Assembly (NCBI GenBank): GCA_905612435.1
Contig: CAJQRZ010000003.1
Span: 32,001-96,000 of the forward strand
DNA from: an uncultured Candidatus Pelagibacter sp.
Lineage (GTDB): Bacteria; Pseudomonadota; Alphaproteobacteria; Pelagibacterales; Pelagibacteraceae
DNA: 64,000 nt
Direction of reading: 5' to 3'
Of the stretch, positions 1 to 8,242 are shown piece after piece. Both the position numbers and the translations under genes were made by a program. Below the pieces are notes generated by a model. The model was not told where the DNA came from, searched no databases, and worked only from the letters and a program-made list of their open reading frames with translations. How positions within the stretch are numbered: the first letter of the stretch is position 1; each line of letters begins with the position of its first letter.

Positions 1-98
1 TGTCTGTATTTCCAAGTTTTTTATAATTCATAAATATTATTTTTTTAAGGTTTGTAAGACATCTTGAAATAATAGTAAAAGGCTATTATATATAAGTC

Positions 99-860
99 AT
101 GATATTCAATAAACAAAATTTATTAAATAAAGTAAAAGAAGCTCAACAATCAACAGTAGTAATGGATGAAGGCTTAAGAGCCTACATGCTTAAAGTTTAT
201 AACTACATGGCTTCTGGTATATTATTAACTGGACTAATATCTTTAATATTTTTTAAACTATCAGTAGTAACAGATGCTAACGGATCTATTATTGCCCTAA
301 CAAGCTTAGGAAATACAATTTTTCTTTCAGGTTTTAAATGGATTGTAATGCTTGCTCCACTTGGAGTTGTCTTTTACATGAGTGCTAAAATTAATAAAAT
401 GGCAACATCTACTGCTCAAACAACTTTTTGGGTTTTTGCCTCGTTAATGGGAATTTCATTATCTTCAATATTCTTAACCTATACTGGCGCTAGTATTACT
501 AGAGTATTTTTTATTACTTCAATCACCTTTGGTACAATGAGCTTGTATGGTTACACAACTAAAAGAGATCTTACAAAATTAGGATCTTTCTTAATGATGG
601 GTCTAATTGGAATTATTGTAGCATCAGTAGTTAATATGTTTTTGAGATCTTCAATGATGGACTTTGTTATTTCAATTTTAGGTGTTTTAATTTTTGTTGG
701 ACTTACAGCCTATGATACTCAAAAAATTAAAAACATGTACGCAGCAAGTGATACAGGTGAGTTAATGGGTAAAAAAGCTGTAATGGGAGCCTTAACCCTT
801 TACTTAGACTTTATAAATTTATTTTTAATGCTGTTAAGATTATTTGGTCAAAGACGATAG
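99..860 (+). CDS. Bax inhibitor-1 (BI-1/YccA) family membrane protein
   Basis: Protein of 253 residues with a cytoplasmic N-terminal stretch of about 30 residues and then about seven hydrophobic helices, the layout of the BI-1/YccA/TMBIM family. The C-terminal signature around TAYDTQKIK (about residue 205) is the conserved BI-1 motif, with the acidic residue of the proposed proton-sensing pair. Eukaryotic members influence calcium leak. Bacterial YccA binds the FtsH protease, and the function in this lineage is not established. The gene stands alone and converges on the DUF2794 gene. Start is the first ATG of the frame; no strong ribosome binding site is visible, which is common in this genome. 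Confidence 0.9.
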   Translation: MIFNKQNLLNKVKEAQQSTVVMDEGLRAYMLKVYNYMASGILLTGLISLIFFKLSVVTDANGSIIALTSLGNTIFLSGFKWIVMLAPLGVVFYMSAKINKMATSTAQTTFWVFASLMGISLSSIFLTYTGASITRVFFITSITFGTMSLYGYTTKRDLTKLGSFLMMGLIGIIVASVVNMFLRSSMMDFVISILGVLIFVGLTAYDTQKIKNMYAASDTGELMGKKAVMGALTLYLDFINLFLMLLRLFGQRR

Positions 861-870
861 TCTTTTTATT
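850..870 (+). terminator. Weak hairpin and T-run after the BI-1 gene
   Basis: AAAGAC and GTCTTT form a 6-bp stem around a GATA loop, followed by a short T-run. The stem overlaps the stop codon of the BI-1 gene and lies between convergent genes. Position and shape suit a weak, perhaps bidirectional, intrinsic terminator. Confidence 0.35.
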
Positions 871-1210
871 TCTTAAGATTTTTCCAATTAGTATTTTTAA
901 GTAAAACTTCTAGATCAAAAGAATTTTTTAAAACTTTACCATTAGAATCTGTAATTAAATATTTTAAATTTTTGTTACTAGGTTTAAAATTTTTACAAAT
1001 TTTATATAAAGCATTTTCGGCAGCATTTTTAAAAACACTAAAACCAACTTGTCTGCTTGAAATATTTAAACCATAATCCTTCCAAGATCCTTCCGAGACC
1101 ATTTTGGCATATAGATCTAAAATAATTTTAAGTTCATTTTTTTCAAAAAAATATTTCTCTTCAATTTGTTTATTGGAGTTATTAACTACTAATTTTAAAT
1201 TTCTATTCAT
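866..1210 (-). CDS. DUF2794 family protein
   Basis: Protein of 114 residues without signal peptide or membrane segment. The order of conserved features fits the alphaproteobacterial DUF2794 family: an F-x-x-x-E-L-x-x-I-L helix near residue 25, a W-x-D-Y-x-L segment near residue 45, F-S-V-F-K near residue 57 and a D-L-x-x-V-L segment near the end. No enzymatic function is known. It overlaps the 3' end of yciB by eight bases, so the two are probably cotranscribed and translationally coupled. Confidence 0.75.
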   Translation of the reverse strand: MNRNLKLVVNNSNKQIEEKYFFEKNELKIILDLYAKMVSEGSWKDYGLNISSRQVGFSVFKNAAENALYKICKNFKPSNKNLKYLITDSNGKVLKNSFDLEVLLKNTNWKNLKK

Positions 1211-1754
1211 TAATTTTATGTTTATTTATTAAAGATATTTGAAAAGCTGTAAAAATAAATGTTATTGGTAGCATACCCCAAACTTTAAAATTTACCCAAA
1301 ACTCTTCTGATTGAGTTCTCCAAACACATTCATTTAAGATTGCCAAACTAAAGAAGAAAAACATCCATCTTTTATTTAATAAATCCCAACCCATATCTGT
1401 TAAAGCAATTGATTTTCCCATTATTTTTTTAAGCACAGGCTCTTTTATAAAATATTTTCCAAAAAATAAAGCAAGACCAAATAAGATATTTATTACAGTA
1501 GGTTTTATATAAAGAAAAACTGGATTATCAAAATAAATTGTTAGACCACCAAAAAAAGAAATTAAAATCCCACCTATTAAAGGTACCATAGGAATTCTTT
1601 TTTCTAAAAACCAAACTATCGCTAATGCCACCAAAGTTGCAATTATAAAAGGAGGAATAGCAACTGTTAAATCTTTATCACTATTATAATAATAATAAAA
1701 AAATATCGCTAAAGGCCCAAAGTCTGTGACAAATTTAATAAATGATTTATTCAC
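1203..1754 (-). CDS. yciB: Inner membrane-spanning protein YciB (septation protein A family)
   Basis: A hydrophobic protein with about five or six membrane helices and the family N-terminus (F-x-x-D-F-G-P-L-x-x-F-F). It also carries the E-x-x-W-R-T-Q-S-E-E-x-W-V-N-F-K segment near the C-terminus, typical of YciB/IspZ. YciB is linked to cell envelope synthesis and intracellular septation. The frame is open to an ATG at 1784, but family members begin only a few residues before the conserved core, so the GTG at 1754 is preferred; neither start has a clear Shine-Dalgarno sequence. Overlaps the downstream DUF2794 gene. Confidence 0.85.
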   Translation of the reverse strand: MNKSFIKFVTDFGPLAIFFYYYYNSDKDLTVAIPPFIIATLVALAIVWFLEKRIPMVPLIGGILISFFGGLTIYFDNPVFLYIKPTVINILFGLALFFGKYFIKEPVLKKIMGKSIALTDMGWDLLNKRWMFFFFSLAILNECVWRTQSEEFWVNFKVWGMLPITFIFTAFQISLINKHKINE

Positions 1755-1797
1755 CCTAAAGATATTAACATATACATAAAACATTTATATTTTTTTA

Positions 1798-1827
1798 TTG
1801 ATTTTTTTTTTTTAATCCCCATATTCT
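1798..1827 (+). promoter_or_regulatory. Candidate hspQ promoter
   Basis: TTGATT at 1798-1803 and TATTCT at 1822-1827 are separated by 18 bases, mostly a T-run. Transcription from it would start almost on the hspQ ATG at 1833, implying a leaderless or nearly leaderless mRNA. Supported only by motif match and position. Confidence 0.25.
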
Positions 1828-1832
1828 AAGTA

Positions 1833-2153
1833 ATGGCGATTCAAAAAGCTAAATTTTCTATTGGGAATGTTGTTAAACACAAGCACTTTGAGTTTAGAGG
1901 TGTAATTTACGATGTAGACTTTGAGTTTAATAATTCAGAAGAATGGTACCAATCAATTCCAAAAAATGTTCGTCCTAGAAAAAATCAGCCTTTTTATCAC
2001 CTTTTAGCTGAAAATGATGAAATCACTTATGAAGCTTATGTATCAGAACAAAACTTATTAGTAGATGATTCAGAAGAACCTATAAAACATCCTCTTATTA
2101 AAGAAATTTTTTCAGGTAGAAAAGGTTTAGGTTATTTTAAGCTTTCAAATTAA
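1833..2153 (+). CDS. hspQ: Heat shock protein HspQ
   Basis: Protein of 106 residues matching the whole length of the HspQ/YccV family: K-F-x-I-G-x-V-V-K-H at the N-terminus, F-x-F-R-G-V-I-Y-D-V-D, R-P-x-x-x-Q-P-F-Y-H-L and a terminal G-R-K-G-L-G-Y-F-like segment. In enterobacteria HspQ (first described as a hemimethylated-oriC DNA binding protein) acts as a specificity factor for Lon protease, and many alphaproteobacteria have it. No ribosome binding site is apparent upstream. Monocistronic, divergent from yciB. Confidence 0.9.
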   Translation: MAIQKAKFSIGNVVKHKHFEFRGVIYDVDFEFNNSEEWYQSIPKNVRPRKNQPFYHLLAENDEITYEAYVSEQNLLVDDSEEPIKHPLIKEIFSGRKGLGYFKLSN

Positions 2154-2218
2154 AAAGTCATTTTTCAAACACATTTAGCTCAAAACTTAGACATATAAAT
2201 TTATTAAATATATTCTAT

Positions 2219-2283
2219 ATTCTGATCAAGGATTTAAAATTTATCCCTTATATTGTTATCTCCCTCTCTTCCTTGATCGGAAT
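2219..2283 (+). ncRNA. Long-stem hairpin leader upstream of ccmC
   Basis: The arms 2219-2232 and 2270-2283 can pair over 14 consecutive base pairs as RNA (13 Watson-Crick plus one G-U) around a 37-base pyrimidine-rich loop. The hairpin lies in the 160-base gap between hspQ and ccmC and ends about 30 bases before the ccmC ATG. No T-run follows, so it is not a standard terminator. It could be a 5' leader element, an mRNA-stabilising hairpin or a small RNA. The pairing is seen directly; the role is inference. Confidence 0.4.
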
Positions 2284-2313
2284 AATTTATTAAGATAATA
2301 CTTGTTATTTTTT

Positions 2314-3021
2314 ATGTATAAATATTTTAGTATTAACAAAATTTTTTCAATTACTTCAAAAGCCCCTAAATATATTCTATTTATATTCATAATTGTATTA
2401 TCAATTGGTTTAACAGAAGCTTTGTACTTATCACCAGAGGATTATAAACAAAGCCATTCAGTTAGAATAATGTATGTTCACGTTCCTTCAGCTTGGATAT
2501 CTTTAGGAATATTTTCAATAATAGCTTTTTTATCTTTTGGAAGTTTTATTTTTAAAAATAGGAATTTTTCAATAATATCAAAAAGTTTAGCACCTTCAGG
2601 TTTTGCTTTCAATATTGTTGCATTGGTTACGGGATCTATTTGGGGTAAACCAACCTGGGGTACTTGGTGGGCGTGGGATGCAAGAATAACATCTATGTTA
2701 ATTTTAGCTTTATTTTATGGAATGTATATATTGGCATGGAGAGTTTATGAGGATAAAGAACAGGTAATTAAAATTACTTCTATTATTGCAATCGTGGGAG
2801 CAATCAATATTCCTATAATCAAATTTTCCGTCGATTGGTGGAACACTTTGCATCAGACTGCATCAGTCAATGTCTTATCTAATACTTCAATCCATACATC
2901 AATGTTGATCCCTTTAGGGATAATGACTGCGGCATTTGCTCTTTTTGCACTGCTTATTTTTTTAATGAAATATAATACAGAACTGATAAAGATTAAAAAT
3001 AAAGGATTAGATAGATTATGA
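2314..3021 (+). CDS. ccmC: Heme exporter / heme-handling protein CcmC
   Basis: Polytopic inner membrane protein of 235 residues, the usual CcmC size. It carries the tryptophan-rich heme-binding WWD motif (W-G-T-W-W-A-W-D, about residues 115-122) and flanking histidines at about 56 (Y-V-H-V-P) and 180 (N-T-L-H-Q), which ligate heme handed on to CcmE. First gene of ccmCDEFGH. ATG 2314 is chosen over an in-frame TTG at 2302. It overlaps ccmD by four bases (ATGA), indicating translational coupling. Confidence 0.95.
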   Translation: MYKYFSINKIFSITSKAPKYILFIFIIVLSIGLTEALYLSPEDYKQSHSVRIMYVHVPSAWISLGIFSIIAFLSFGSFIFKNRNFSIISKSLAPSGFAFNIVALVTGSIWGKPTWGTWWAWDARITSMLILALFYGMYILAWRVYEDKEQVIKITSIIAIVGAINIPIIKFSVDWWNTLHQTASVNVLSNTSIHTSMLIPLGIMTAAFALFALLIFLMKYNTELIKIKNKGLDRL

Positions 3022-3245
3022 TAAATGAATTAATTTCAATGGATGGATATGGATCTTATGTTTGGTCTGCATTTTTTTTCACTTTGCTAAGTTTTACATT
3101 TTTATATTTTGTAATTAAGTTACAACTTACAAAAGAACAAATCAGATTTGTGTCTAAGTTTGGCTCTCTTACTAAAGAAAAAGCAAGAGTTGCAAGATCG
3201 CAAAATATTAATAAAGAAATATTATCAAATACATCTAAAATTTAA
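3018..3245 (+). CDS. ccmD: Heme exporter protein CcmD
   Basis: Protein of 75 residues with one membrane helix (about 14-35) and a basic cytoplasmic tail, as in CcmD. The N-terminal M-D-G-Y-G-S-Y-V-W-S is the family signature. CcmD assists release of heme-loaded CcmE from the CcmABC complex. Start codon overlaps the ccmC stop. The charged tail of about 40 residues is somewhat longer than in many homologues. Confidence 0.88.
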   Translation: MINELISMDGYGSYVWSAFFFTLLSFTFLYFVIKLQLTKEQIRFVSKFGSLTKEKARVARSQNINKEILSNTSKI

Positions 3246-3255
3246 CTTATAAACC

Positions 3256-3675
3256 ATGTATGGTAAAAAAGTTAAATTAAGGTTTTTGTTTTTATCTTTA
3301 ATATTAGTTTCAGTAATTTTATCTGTTTTCTTAATTTTACAATCATTAAAAGAAAATGTTGTTTATTTTCAATCACCTTCAGAAATTCAAAAAATAAATG
3401 AAATAAGTAAAAAAAAAATTAGAGTAGGAGGAATGGTTAAAGAAAACTCAATAATTATGGATTCTGATAAGATTAATTTTATTATTACAGATTTTAAAAG
3501 CGAAATTAATGTTATTTATTATGGAGCAGTTCCAAATCTATTTGAAGAAGGAAAGGGAGTGGTAGCTGAAGGTTTTTTAAAAGACAAAAACTATTTTTCA
3601 GCAACTAAAATTTTAGCAAAACATGATGAAAATTATATGCCACCAGAAGTTAAAGAAGCAATAGGAGATAAATAA
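3256..3675 (+). CDS. ccmE: Periplasmic heme chaperone CcmE
   Basis: Protein of 139 residues with one N-terminal membrane anchor (about 8-30) and a periplasmic OB-fold domain. The heme attachment motif H-D-E-N-Y is present, with His123 the covalent heme ligand and Tyr127 matching the conserved tyrosine. It is followed by the family's P-P-E-V. CcmE receives heme from CcmC and passes it to the CcmF/CcmH lyase. It sits ten bases after ccmD and one base before ccmF. Confidence 0.95.
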   Translation: MYGKKVKLRFLFLSLILVSVILSVFLILQSLKENVVYFQSPSEIQKINEISKKKIRVGGMVKENSIIMDSDKINFIITDFKSEINVIYYGAVPNLFEEGKGVVAEGFLKDKNYFSATKILAKHDENYMPPEVKEAIGDK

Positions 3676-3676
3676 A

Positions 3677-5560
3677 TTGTTAGCCAGTCAAATAGGATAT
3701 TATTCATTAATTTTAGGATTATTGATGTCATTCTTAATAACGCCAATTTGTATAAAAAATTTTTATAATAATAAAATTATTGATATCAAAATTTTTTCAT
3801 TTTCTTTTTTACAATTTTTTTTAGTTTTCTTAAGTTTTTTTGCCTTAATTATATCATTTGTTATCTCTGACTTTAGTAATGAAACAGTTTTTAATAACTC
3901 TCATTCTTCAAAACCATTATTTTATAAAATTGCTGGTACTTGGGGAAATCATGAAGGTAGTTTGTTATTATGGTTATTAGTATTAACTTTTTTTATTTTT
4001 TTATTTATAATTAAATCAAATGATCAGCCAAAAAAGTATCGAATTTTAACGATATTGTTTCAGCAAATAATAATAGTAGGTTTTTTTTTATTTATTTTAT
4101 CTACATCAAATCCATTTGGCTATTTGTTTCCAACCCCTAAAGAAGGTCTTGGTCTTAATCCTATTTTACAAGATCCAGCTTTAGCAATTCATCCTCCAAT
4201 TTTATATCTAGGCTATGTTGGTTCATCGATTATATTTTCAGCCTCTCTTGCTGGTATTGTACAAAATTATATTTCTAAAAAATGGGCTAAGCATATTAAA
4301 ATTTGGATTTTGATATCTTGGATTTTTTTAACATTAGGAATTATGCTTGGTTCTATCTGGGCTTATTATGAATTAGGATGGGGAGGATTTTGGTTCTGGG
4401 ATCCTGTAGAGAACGTATCTTTAATGCCCTGGTTATGCTTAACAGCACTACTACATAGTATTTTGGTGTTAGAAAAAAAGTCATCTTTGACTTCTTGGAC
4501 TGTTATTTTATCCATTGCTACATTTACTTTTAGTATGTGTGGAACATTCTTAGTAAGATCAGGAATACTTAATTCGGTACATACTTTTGCTAATGATCCA
4601 TCAAGAGGGATTTTTATTTTAATATTTTTATCTATTCTAATATTAATTTCTTTAGTAGTTTTTTTTCTTTTTCATAAAGAGAAAAAAAATGAGATTTCAA
4701 AAATTTATTTTTTAAGTAAAGAAACTTCAATTTTAATTAATAATTGGTTTGTTATGTATTTTTTATCAGTTGTGTTAATAGGAACAGTATACCCAATTTT
4801 TTTAGAAGTAATAAGTAATGAAAAAATATCAGTAGGCCCCCCTTTTTATAATAAATTGATTATGCCATTTTTAATCTTTTTTTTGATATTTATGTCAATT
4901 GGACCAAAACTTCACTGGATCAAAACAAGATTTAAAAAAATTAAAATTCAATTTTTTTTATTATTTATATTTTCTTCTTTTATTTCATTTTTAATAATAA
5001 AGAATATGAGTTTTAAAAATTTGATTAACAGCTTTTTAATATCTGCTGCTTTTTATTTATTTTTTATAACCTTAAAAGATTTTTTTTCTAAGGAATTTTC
5101 AAACCTTTCTCAAAAAATATCACACTTTGGTTTTAGTTTGTTAATCTTAAGCATTTTACTTAATAGTCTTTTTTCTAGTGAGCTAACCACCAACTTAAAG
5201 GTAGGAGAAAAAATTTCCTTTAAAAAAGGAATTATTTCTTTTGAATCAATAGAAAATAAGAAATATAAAAATTATAAATCAATAGTAGGTTATTTTAGAA
5301 TTGAAGATAATGAAAAAAGATTAACTATATTAAAACCAGAGTTAAGAATTTATAATCAACCGTACACAATTACAAGTGAAGCAAACATAAAAACAACTTT
5401 ATATTCTGATAAATTTTTAGTTATGAACTTGGTTAAGGGTAATGAATATTTTAATATAAGATATCAAGTTAAACCTTTTATGATTTGGGTATGGATATCG
5501 ACGTTAATTATAGTGCTAGGTGGAATTCATAGTTTATTTAAAAAAAATCATGAAAAATAA
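3677..5560 (+). CDS. ccmF: Cytochrome c heme lyase subunit CcmF
   Basis: Polytopic protein of 627 residues with many membrane helices. The WWD heme motif lies at about 235-252 (G-W-G-G-F-W-F-W-D-P-V-E-N). Conserved histidines are seen at about 91 (G-N-H-E-G-S), 172 (I-H-P-P) and 260, plus V-H-T-F-A-x-D-P-S-R-G. CcmF attaches heme to apocytochrome c in the periplasm. It starts with TTG one base after the ccmE stop, so translation is likely coupled. Its 3' end overlaps ccmG. Confidence 0.96.
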   Translation: MLASQIGYYSLILGLLMSFLITPICIKNFYNNKIIDIKIFSFSFLQFFLVFLSFFALIISFVISDFSNETVFNNSHSSKPLFYKIAGTWGNHEGSLLLWLLVLTFFIFLFIIKSNDQPKKYRILTILFQQIIIVGFFLFILSTSNPFGYLFPTPKEGLGLNPILQDPALAIHPPILYLGYVGSSIIFSASLAGIVQNYISKKWAKHIKIWILISWIFLTLGIMLGSIWAYYELGWGGFWFWDPVENVSLMPWLCLTALLHSILVLEKKSSLTSWTVILSIATFTFSMCGTFLVRSGILNSVHTFANDPSRGIFILIFLSILILISLVVFFLFHKEKKNEISKIYFLSKETSILINNWFVMYFLSVVLIGTVYPIFLEVISNEKISVGPPFYNKLIMPFLIFFLIFMSIGPKLHWIKTRFKKIKIQFFLLFIFSSFISFLIIKNMSFKNLINSFLISAAFYLFFITLKDFFSKEFSNLSQKISHFGFSLLILSILLNSLFSSELTTNLKVGEKISFKKGIISFESIENKKYKNYKSIVGYFRIEDNEKRLTILKPELRIYNQPYTITSEANIKTTLYSDKFLVMNLVKGNEYFNIRYQVKPFMIWVWISTLIIVLGGIHSLFKKNHEK

Positions 5561-6071
5561 AATTTTATTATCTATAGCAATTTTTTTTTTAATTTTTTGT
5601 TTTATCATATTATTTAAGAGCTTAAATAATTCTAATGTATATGTCCCTGAGTCAATTTCGGGAAAACCTTTAATAAATTTTGATTCACAAGATCTTTTTT
5701 CAACTATAAAAATTTCATCTGATCAAATATTTGTAGATAGCGAATTTTATATTTTAAATATTTGGGCTTCTTGGTGTCTTCCCTGTAGAACAGAACATCC
5801 TTATCTAATGGAGTTTAATAAAAATTCATCCATTAAATTAATTGGATTAAATTATAAAGATAACCCTGATAGTGCTAAAAAATTCATTAATAAATTTGGC
5901 AACCCCTATTCAGTTAATATAGTTGATTTAAATGGAACAATATCAATAAAACTGGGTGCTTATGGAGTTCCTGAAACATTTTTAATTAATAAAGAAAGAA
6001 AAATTTTAAAAAAAATTATAGGACCTTTAAACAAAAAATTAGTTAAAGAAATAAATTTAATAATTAAATGA
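5550..6071 (+). CDS. ccmG: Thiol:disulfide interchange protein CcmG (DsbE)
   Basis: Protein of 173 residues: an N-terminal membrane anchor (about 5-22) and a periplasmic thioredoxin fold with active site W-C-L-P-C (Cys76 and Cys79) and the later G-V-P-E-T-F cis-proline segment. It reduces the apocytochrome c CxxCH cysteines, or CcmH, before heme ligation. ATG 5550 is preferred over an in-frame GTG ten codons upstream because it puts the signal anchor at the N-terminus; it overlaps the ccmF end by 11 bases. Confidence 0.94.
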   Translation: MKNKILLSIAIFFLIFCFIILFKSLNNSNVYVPESISGKPLINFDSQDLFSTIKISSDQIFVDSEFYILNIWASWCLPCRTEHPYLMEFNKNSSIKLIGLNYKDNPDSAKKFINKFGNPYSVNIVDLNGTISIKLGAYGVPETFLINKERKILKKIIGPLNKKLVKEINLIIK

Positions 6072-6439
6072 AGACAAAAAAATTTTTTTTAATTTTATTA
6101 GTTATACTTAACTTTAAAATTTTATATGCAATTGAACCTAATAATGAAATATTAAAAAATAAAATTTTAAAAAATATTAGATGTTTAATATGTCAGGGCC
6201 AATCCGTATATGATTCCCAATCAGATTTTGCAATAAGTATGAAATTAGTAATAGATCAAAAGATTAATGAAGGACTTTCAGAAAGTGAAATTTACGATTA
6301 TTTAAAAGATCAATATGGACAATGGATAAGCTATGACCCTGAATTTAACAAAAAAACCTTTATTTTATGGGGATTGCCAATCTTGTTATTTGTTATTGGT
6401 GGTGTAATAGTATCAAAAAAGTTAATAATTCTAAAATAA
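6068..6439 (+). CDS. ccmH: Cytochrome c biogenesis protein CcmH (CycL type)
   Basis: Protein of 123 residues with a signal peptide (about 1-21), the redox motif R-C-L-I-C-Q-G-Q-S (Cys39 and Cys42) and a C-terminal membrane helix (about 102-119). This is the short one-domain CcmH/CycL form; no TPR-containing CcmI domain or gene follows. It works with CcmF and CcmG in heme ligation. Overlaps ccmG by four bases (ATGA). Confidence 0.94.
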   Translation: MKTKKFFLILLVILNFKILYAIEPNNEILKNKILKNIRCLICQGQSVYDSQSDFAISMKLVIDQKINEGLSESEIYDYLKDQYGQWISYDPEFNKKTFILWGLPILLFVIGGVIVSKKLIILK

Positions 6440-6473
6440 TTACTATAATATATAAATAATTATAAAAAAATTT

Positions 6474-6995
6474 ATGCAAACAATAAAATTAAATTACGTC
6501 AAATATTTTGTGTTGGTATTTTGTTTATTTTTTATTGAAGCAAAAAGTGAAACAAAAATTTCTAAAAACCCAAGTCAATTAAATTTTTATGTAGGTGTAT
6601 TTGATTTTAGTGATGAAAAGCAAAAAGCAGGATTATTTGGAATACAACATCAAAATGAAAATTTACAAAGAGATACATTTTTAGGAAATTTATCTCCAAT
6701 TACTGGTGGATTTATAACTGAAAATTCAGCTATATATGTTTATTCAGGCGTTGAATGGAACTTTGATTTAGGTGAAATTAACTTTACACCAAGTTTTGCT
6801 CCAGGGCTATATGAACAAGGCGACGGGAAAGATCTTGGACATACTTTAGAGTTTAAAACAGAAGTACAACTATCTTATAATATTTCAAATGATACAAGTT
6901 TTGGAATGTCCTATAATCATATATCAAATGCAAGTTTAGGTAATAAAAATCCTGGAGCTAATAGTTACGAAATTAATTTTCTTAAGAATTTTTAA
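6474..6995 (+). CDS. Outer membrane lipid A deacylase-like protein (PagL / acyloxyacyl hydrolase family)
   Basis: Protein of 173 residues with a signal peptide (about 1-24) and alternating beta-barrel strands ending in phenylalanine. The C-terminal H-I-S-N-A-S segment supplies His149 and Ser151, and Glu166 follows in S-Y-E-I-N-F; these match the His-Ser-Glu triad of PagL. PagL removes the 3-O acyl chain of lipid A in the outer membrane. It follows the ccm genes by 34 bases but is functionally unrelated to them. The substrate in this organism is inferred only from family. Confidence 0.72.
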   Translation: MQTIKLNYVKYFVLVFCLFFIEAKSETKISKNPSQLNFYVGVFDFSDEKQKAGLFGIQHQNENLQRDTFLGNLSPITGGFITENSAIYVYSGVEWNFDLGEINFTPSFAPGLYEQGDGKDLGHTLEFKTEVQLSYNISNDTSFGMSYNHISNASLGNKNPGANSYEINFLKNF

Positions 6996-7007
6996 TATAT
7001 ATAAATA

Positions 7008-8159
7008 ATGAATCTAAAAGATTGTCATAATTTTGATGATTTTAGAAAATTAGCAAAAAAAAAATTACCATCACCAATATTTCATTATATAGATGGTGGA
7101 TCGGATGATGAAGTAACTTTAAGAAGAAATACAGATTCATTTAATGATTGTGATTTGATCCCAAATATTCTTGCTAGTGCAGGAAAACCAGATTTATCGA
7201 CAACTATATTTGGAAAAAAAATTGATATGCCTATTTTTTTATCTCCATCTGCTATGCAAAGACTTTATCATCATGAGGGAGACAAAGCGTCAGCAAGAGC
7301 AGCAGAAAAATTTAAAACATTTTATAGTATGTCATCAATGGCAAATAATACCATTGAAGAAATATCTAATATTTCAAGTGGTCCAAAATTATTTCAACTT
7401 TACGTTCATAAAGATCAATCTATTACGAATGATTTAATTGATAGATGTAAAGTAGCAGGTTTTGATGGAATGTGCTTAACGGTTGATACACTAGTTGCAG
7501 GTAATAGAGAACGAGATCATAGAACAGGCTTTACTACCCCTCCCCAGCTTACACTTCAAAGTCTATTGAGCTTTGCTATGCGTCCTAAATGGGTATTTAA
7601 TTATTTTACTCATAAAAAATTTGAATTAGCTAATATTTCTAAAAAAACTAATAAAGGAACAAATATTGCAAAATCAGTAATTGAATATATTAACGAACAA
7701 TTTGATCCAGCAATGAACTGGAAAGATGCCGAATATTGTGTAAAAAAATGGGACGGTCCTTTTGCATTAAAAGGTGTGATGTCAGTTGAGGACGCTAAAA
7801 GAGCAATAGATATTGGATGTACCGCCATAATGATTTCAAATCATGGAGGCAGACAATTAGATGGCTCAAGATCTCCTTTTGACCAAGTCAAAGCAATTTC
7901 AGATGCAGTTGGAGATAAGTTGGAAATTATTTTAGATGGAGGAATAAGAAGAGGAACTCACGTTTTAAAGGCTTTAGCTGCAGGAGCTACCGCGTGTAGT
8001 TTTGGTAAAATGTTTCTTTTTGCCTTGAGCGCTGGAGGTCAACAAGGTGTTGAACATGTATTACAAAACATGCATGATGAAATTAATAGAAATATGGTTC
8101 TTATGGGCTGTAAAAATTTAAAAGAACTAAATAGTTCAAAATTAATTTATAGAAAGTAA
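7008..8159 (+). CDS. lldD: FMN-dependent alpha-hydroxyacid dehydrogenase (L-lactate dehydrogenase type)
   Basis: Protein of 383 residues, full length for the FMN alpha-hydroxyacid oxidase/dehydrogenase family. Visible motifs are F-x-Y-I-D-G-G-S-D-D-E near residue 26, F-Q-L-Y-V with the active-site tyrosine, L-T-V-D-T, the catalytic His-Arg segment S-N-H-G-G-R-Q-L-D-G, and D-G-G-I-R-R-G for FMN phosphate. It oxidises an L-2-hydroxyacid (lactate, glycolate or similar) to the 2-oxo acid; the exact substrate cannot be read from sequence. It begins a run of hydroxyacid and oxoacid genes that ends with the TRAP transporter. Confidence 0.88.
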   Translation: MNLKDCHNFDDFRKLAKKKLPSPIFHYIDGGSDDEVTLRRNTDSFNDCDLIPNILASAGKPDLSTTIFGKKIDMPIFLSPSAMQRLYHHEGDKASARAAEKFKTFYSMSSMANNTIEEISNISSGPKLFQLYVHKDQSITNDLIDRCKVAGFDGMCLTVDTLVAGNRERDHRTGFTTPPQLTLQSLLSFAMRPKWVFNYFTHKKFELANISKKTNKGTNIAKSVIEYINEQFDPAMNWKDAEYCVKKWDGPFALKGVMSVEDAKRAIDIGCTAIMISNHGGRQLDGSRSPFDQVKAISDAVGDKLEIILDGGIRRGTHVLKALAAGATACSFGKMFLFALSAGGQQGVEHVLQNMHDEINRNMVLMGCKNLKELNSSKLIYRK

Positions 8160-8242
8160 ATGTAAACTTATACTTTTTATTATTAAAAAATATATATACA
8201 AAAAATTAATTTATTAATCAAAAAATAATCTTAGGATATAAA

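Noticed and set aside
70-88. Six-bp hairpin (TAATAG/CTATTA) before the BI-1 gene
   Set aside because: Short AT-rich stem, likely by chance; no T-run or conserved context.
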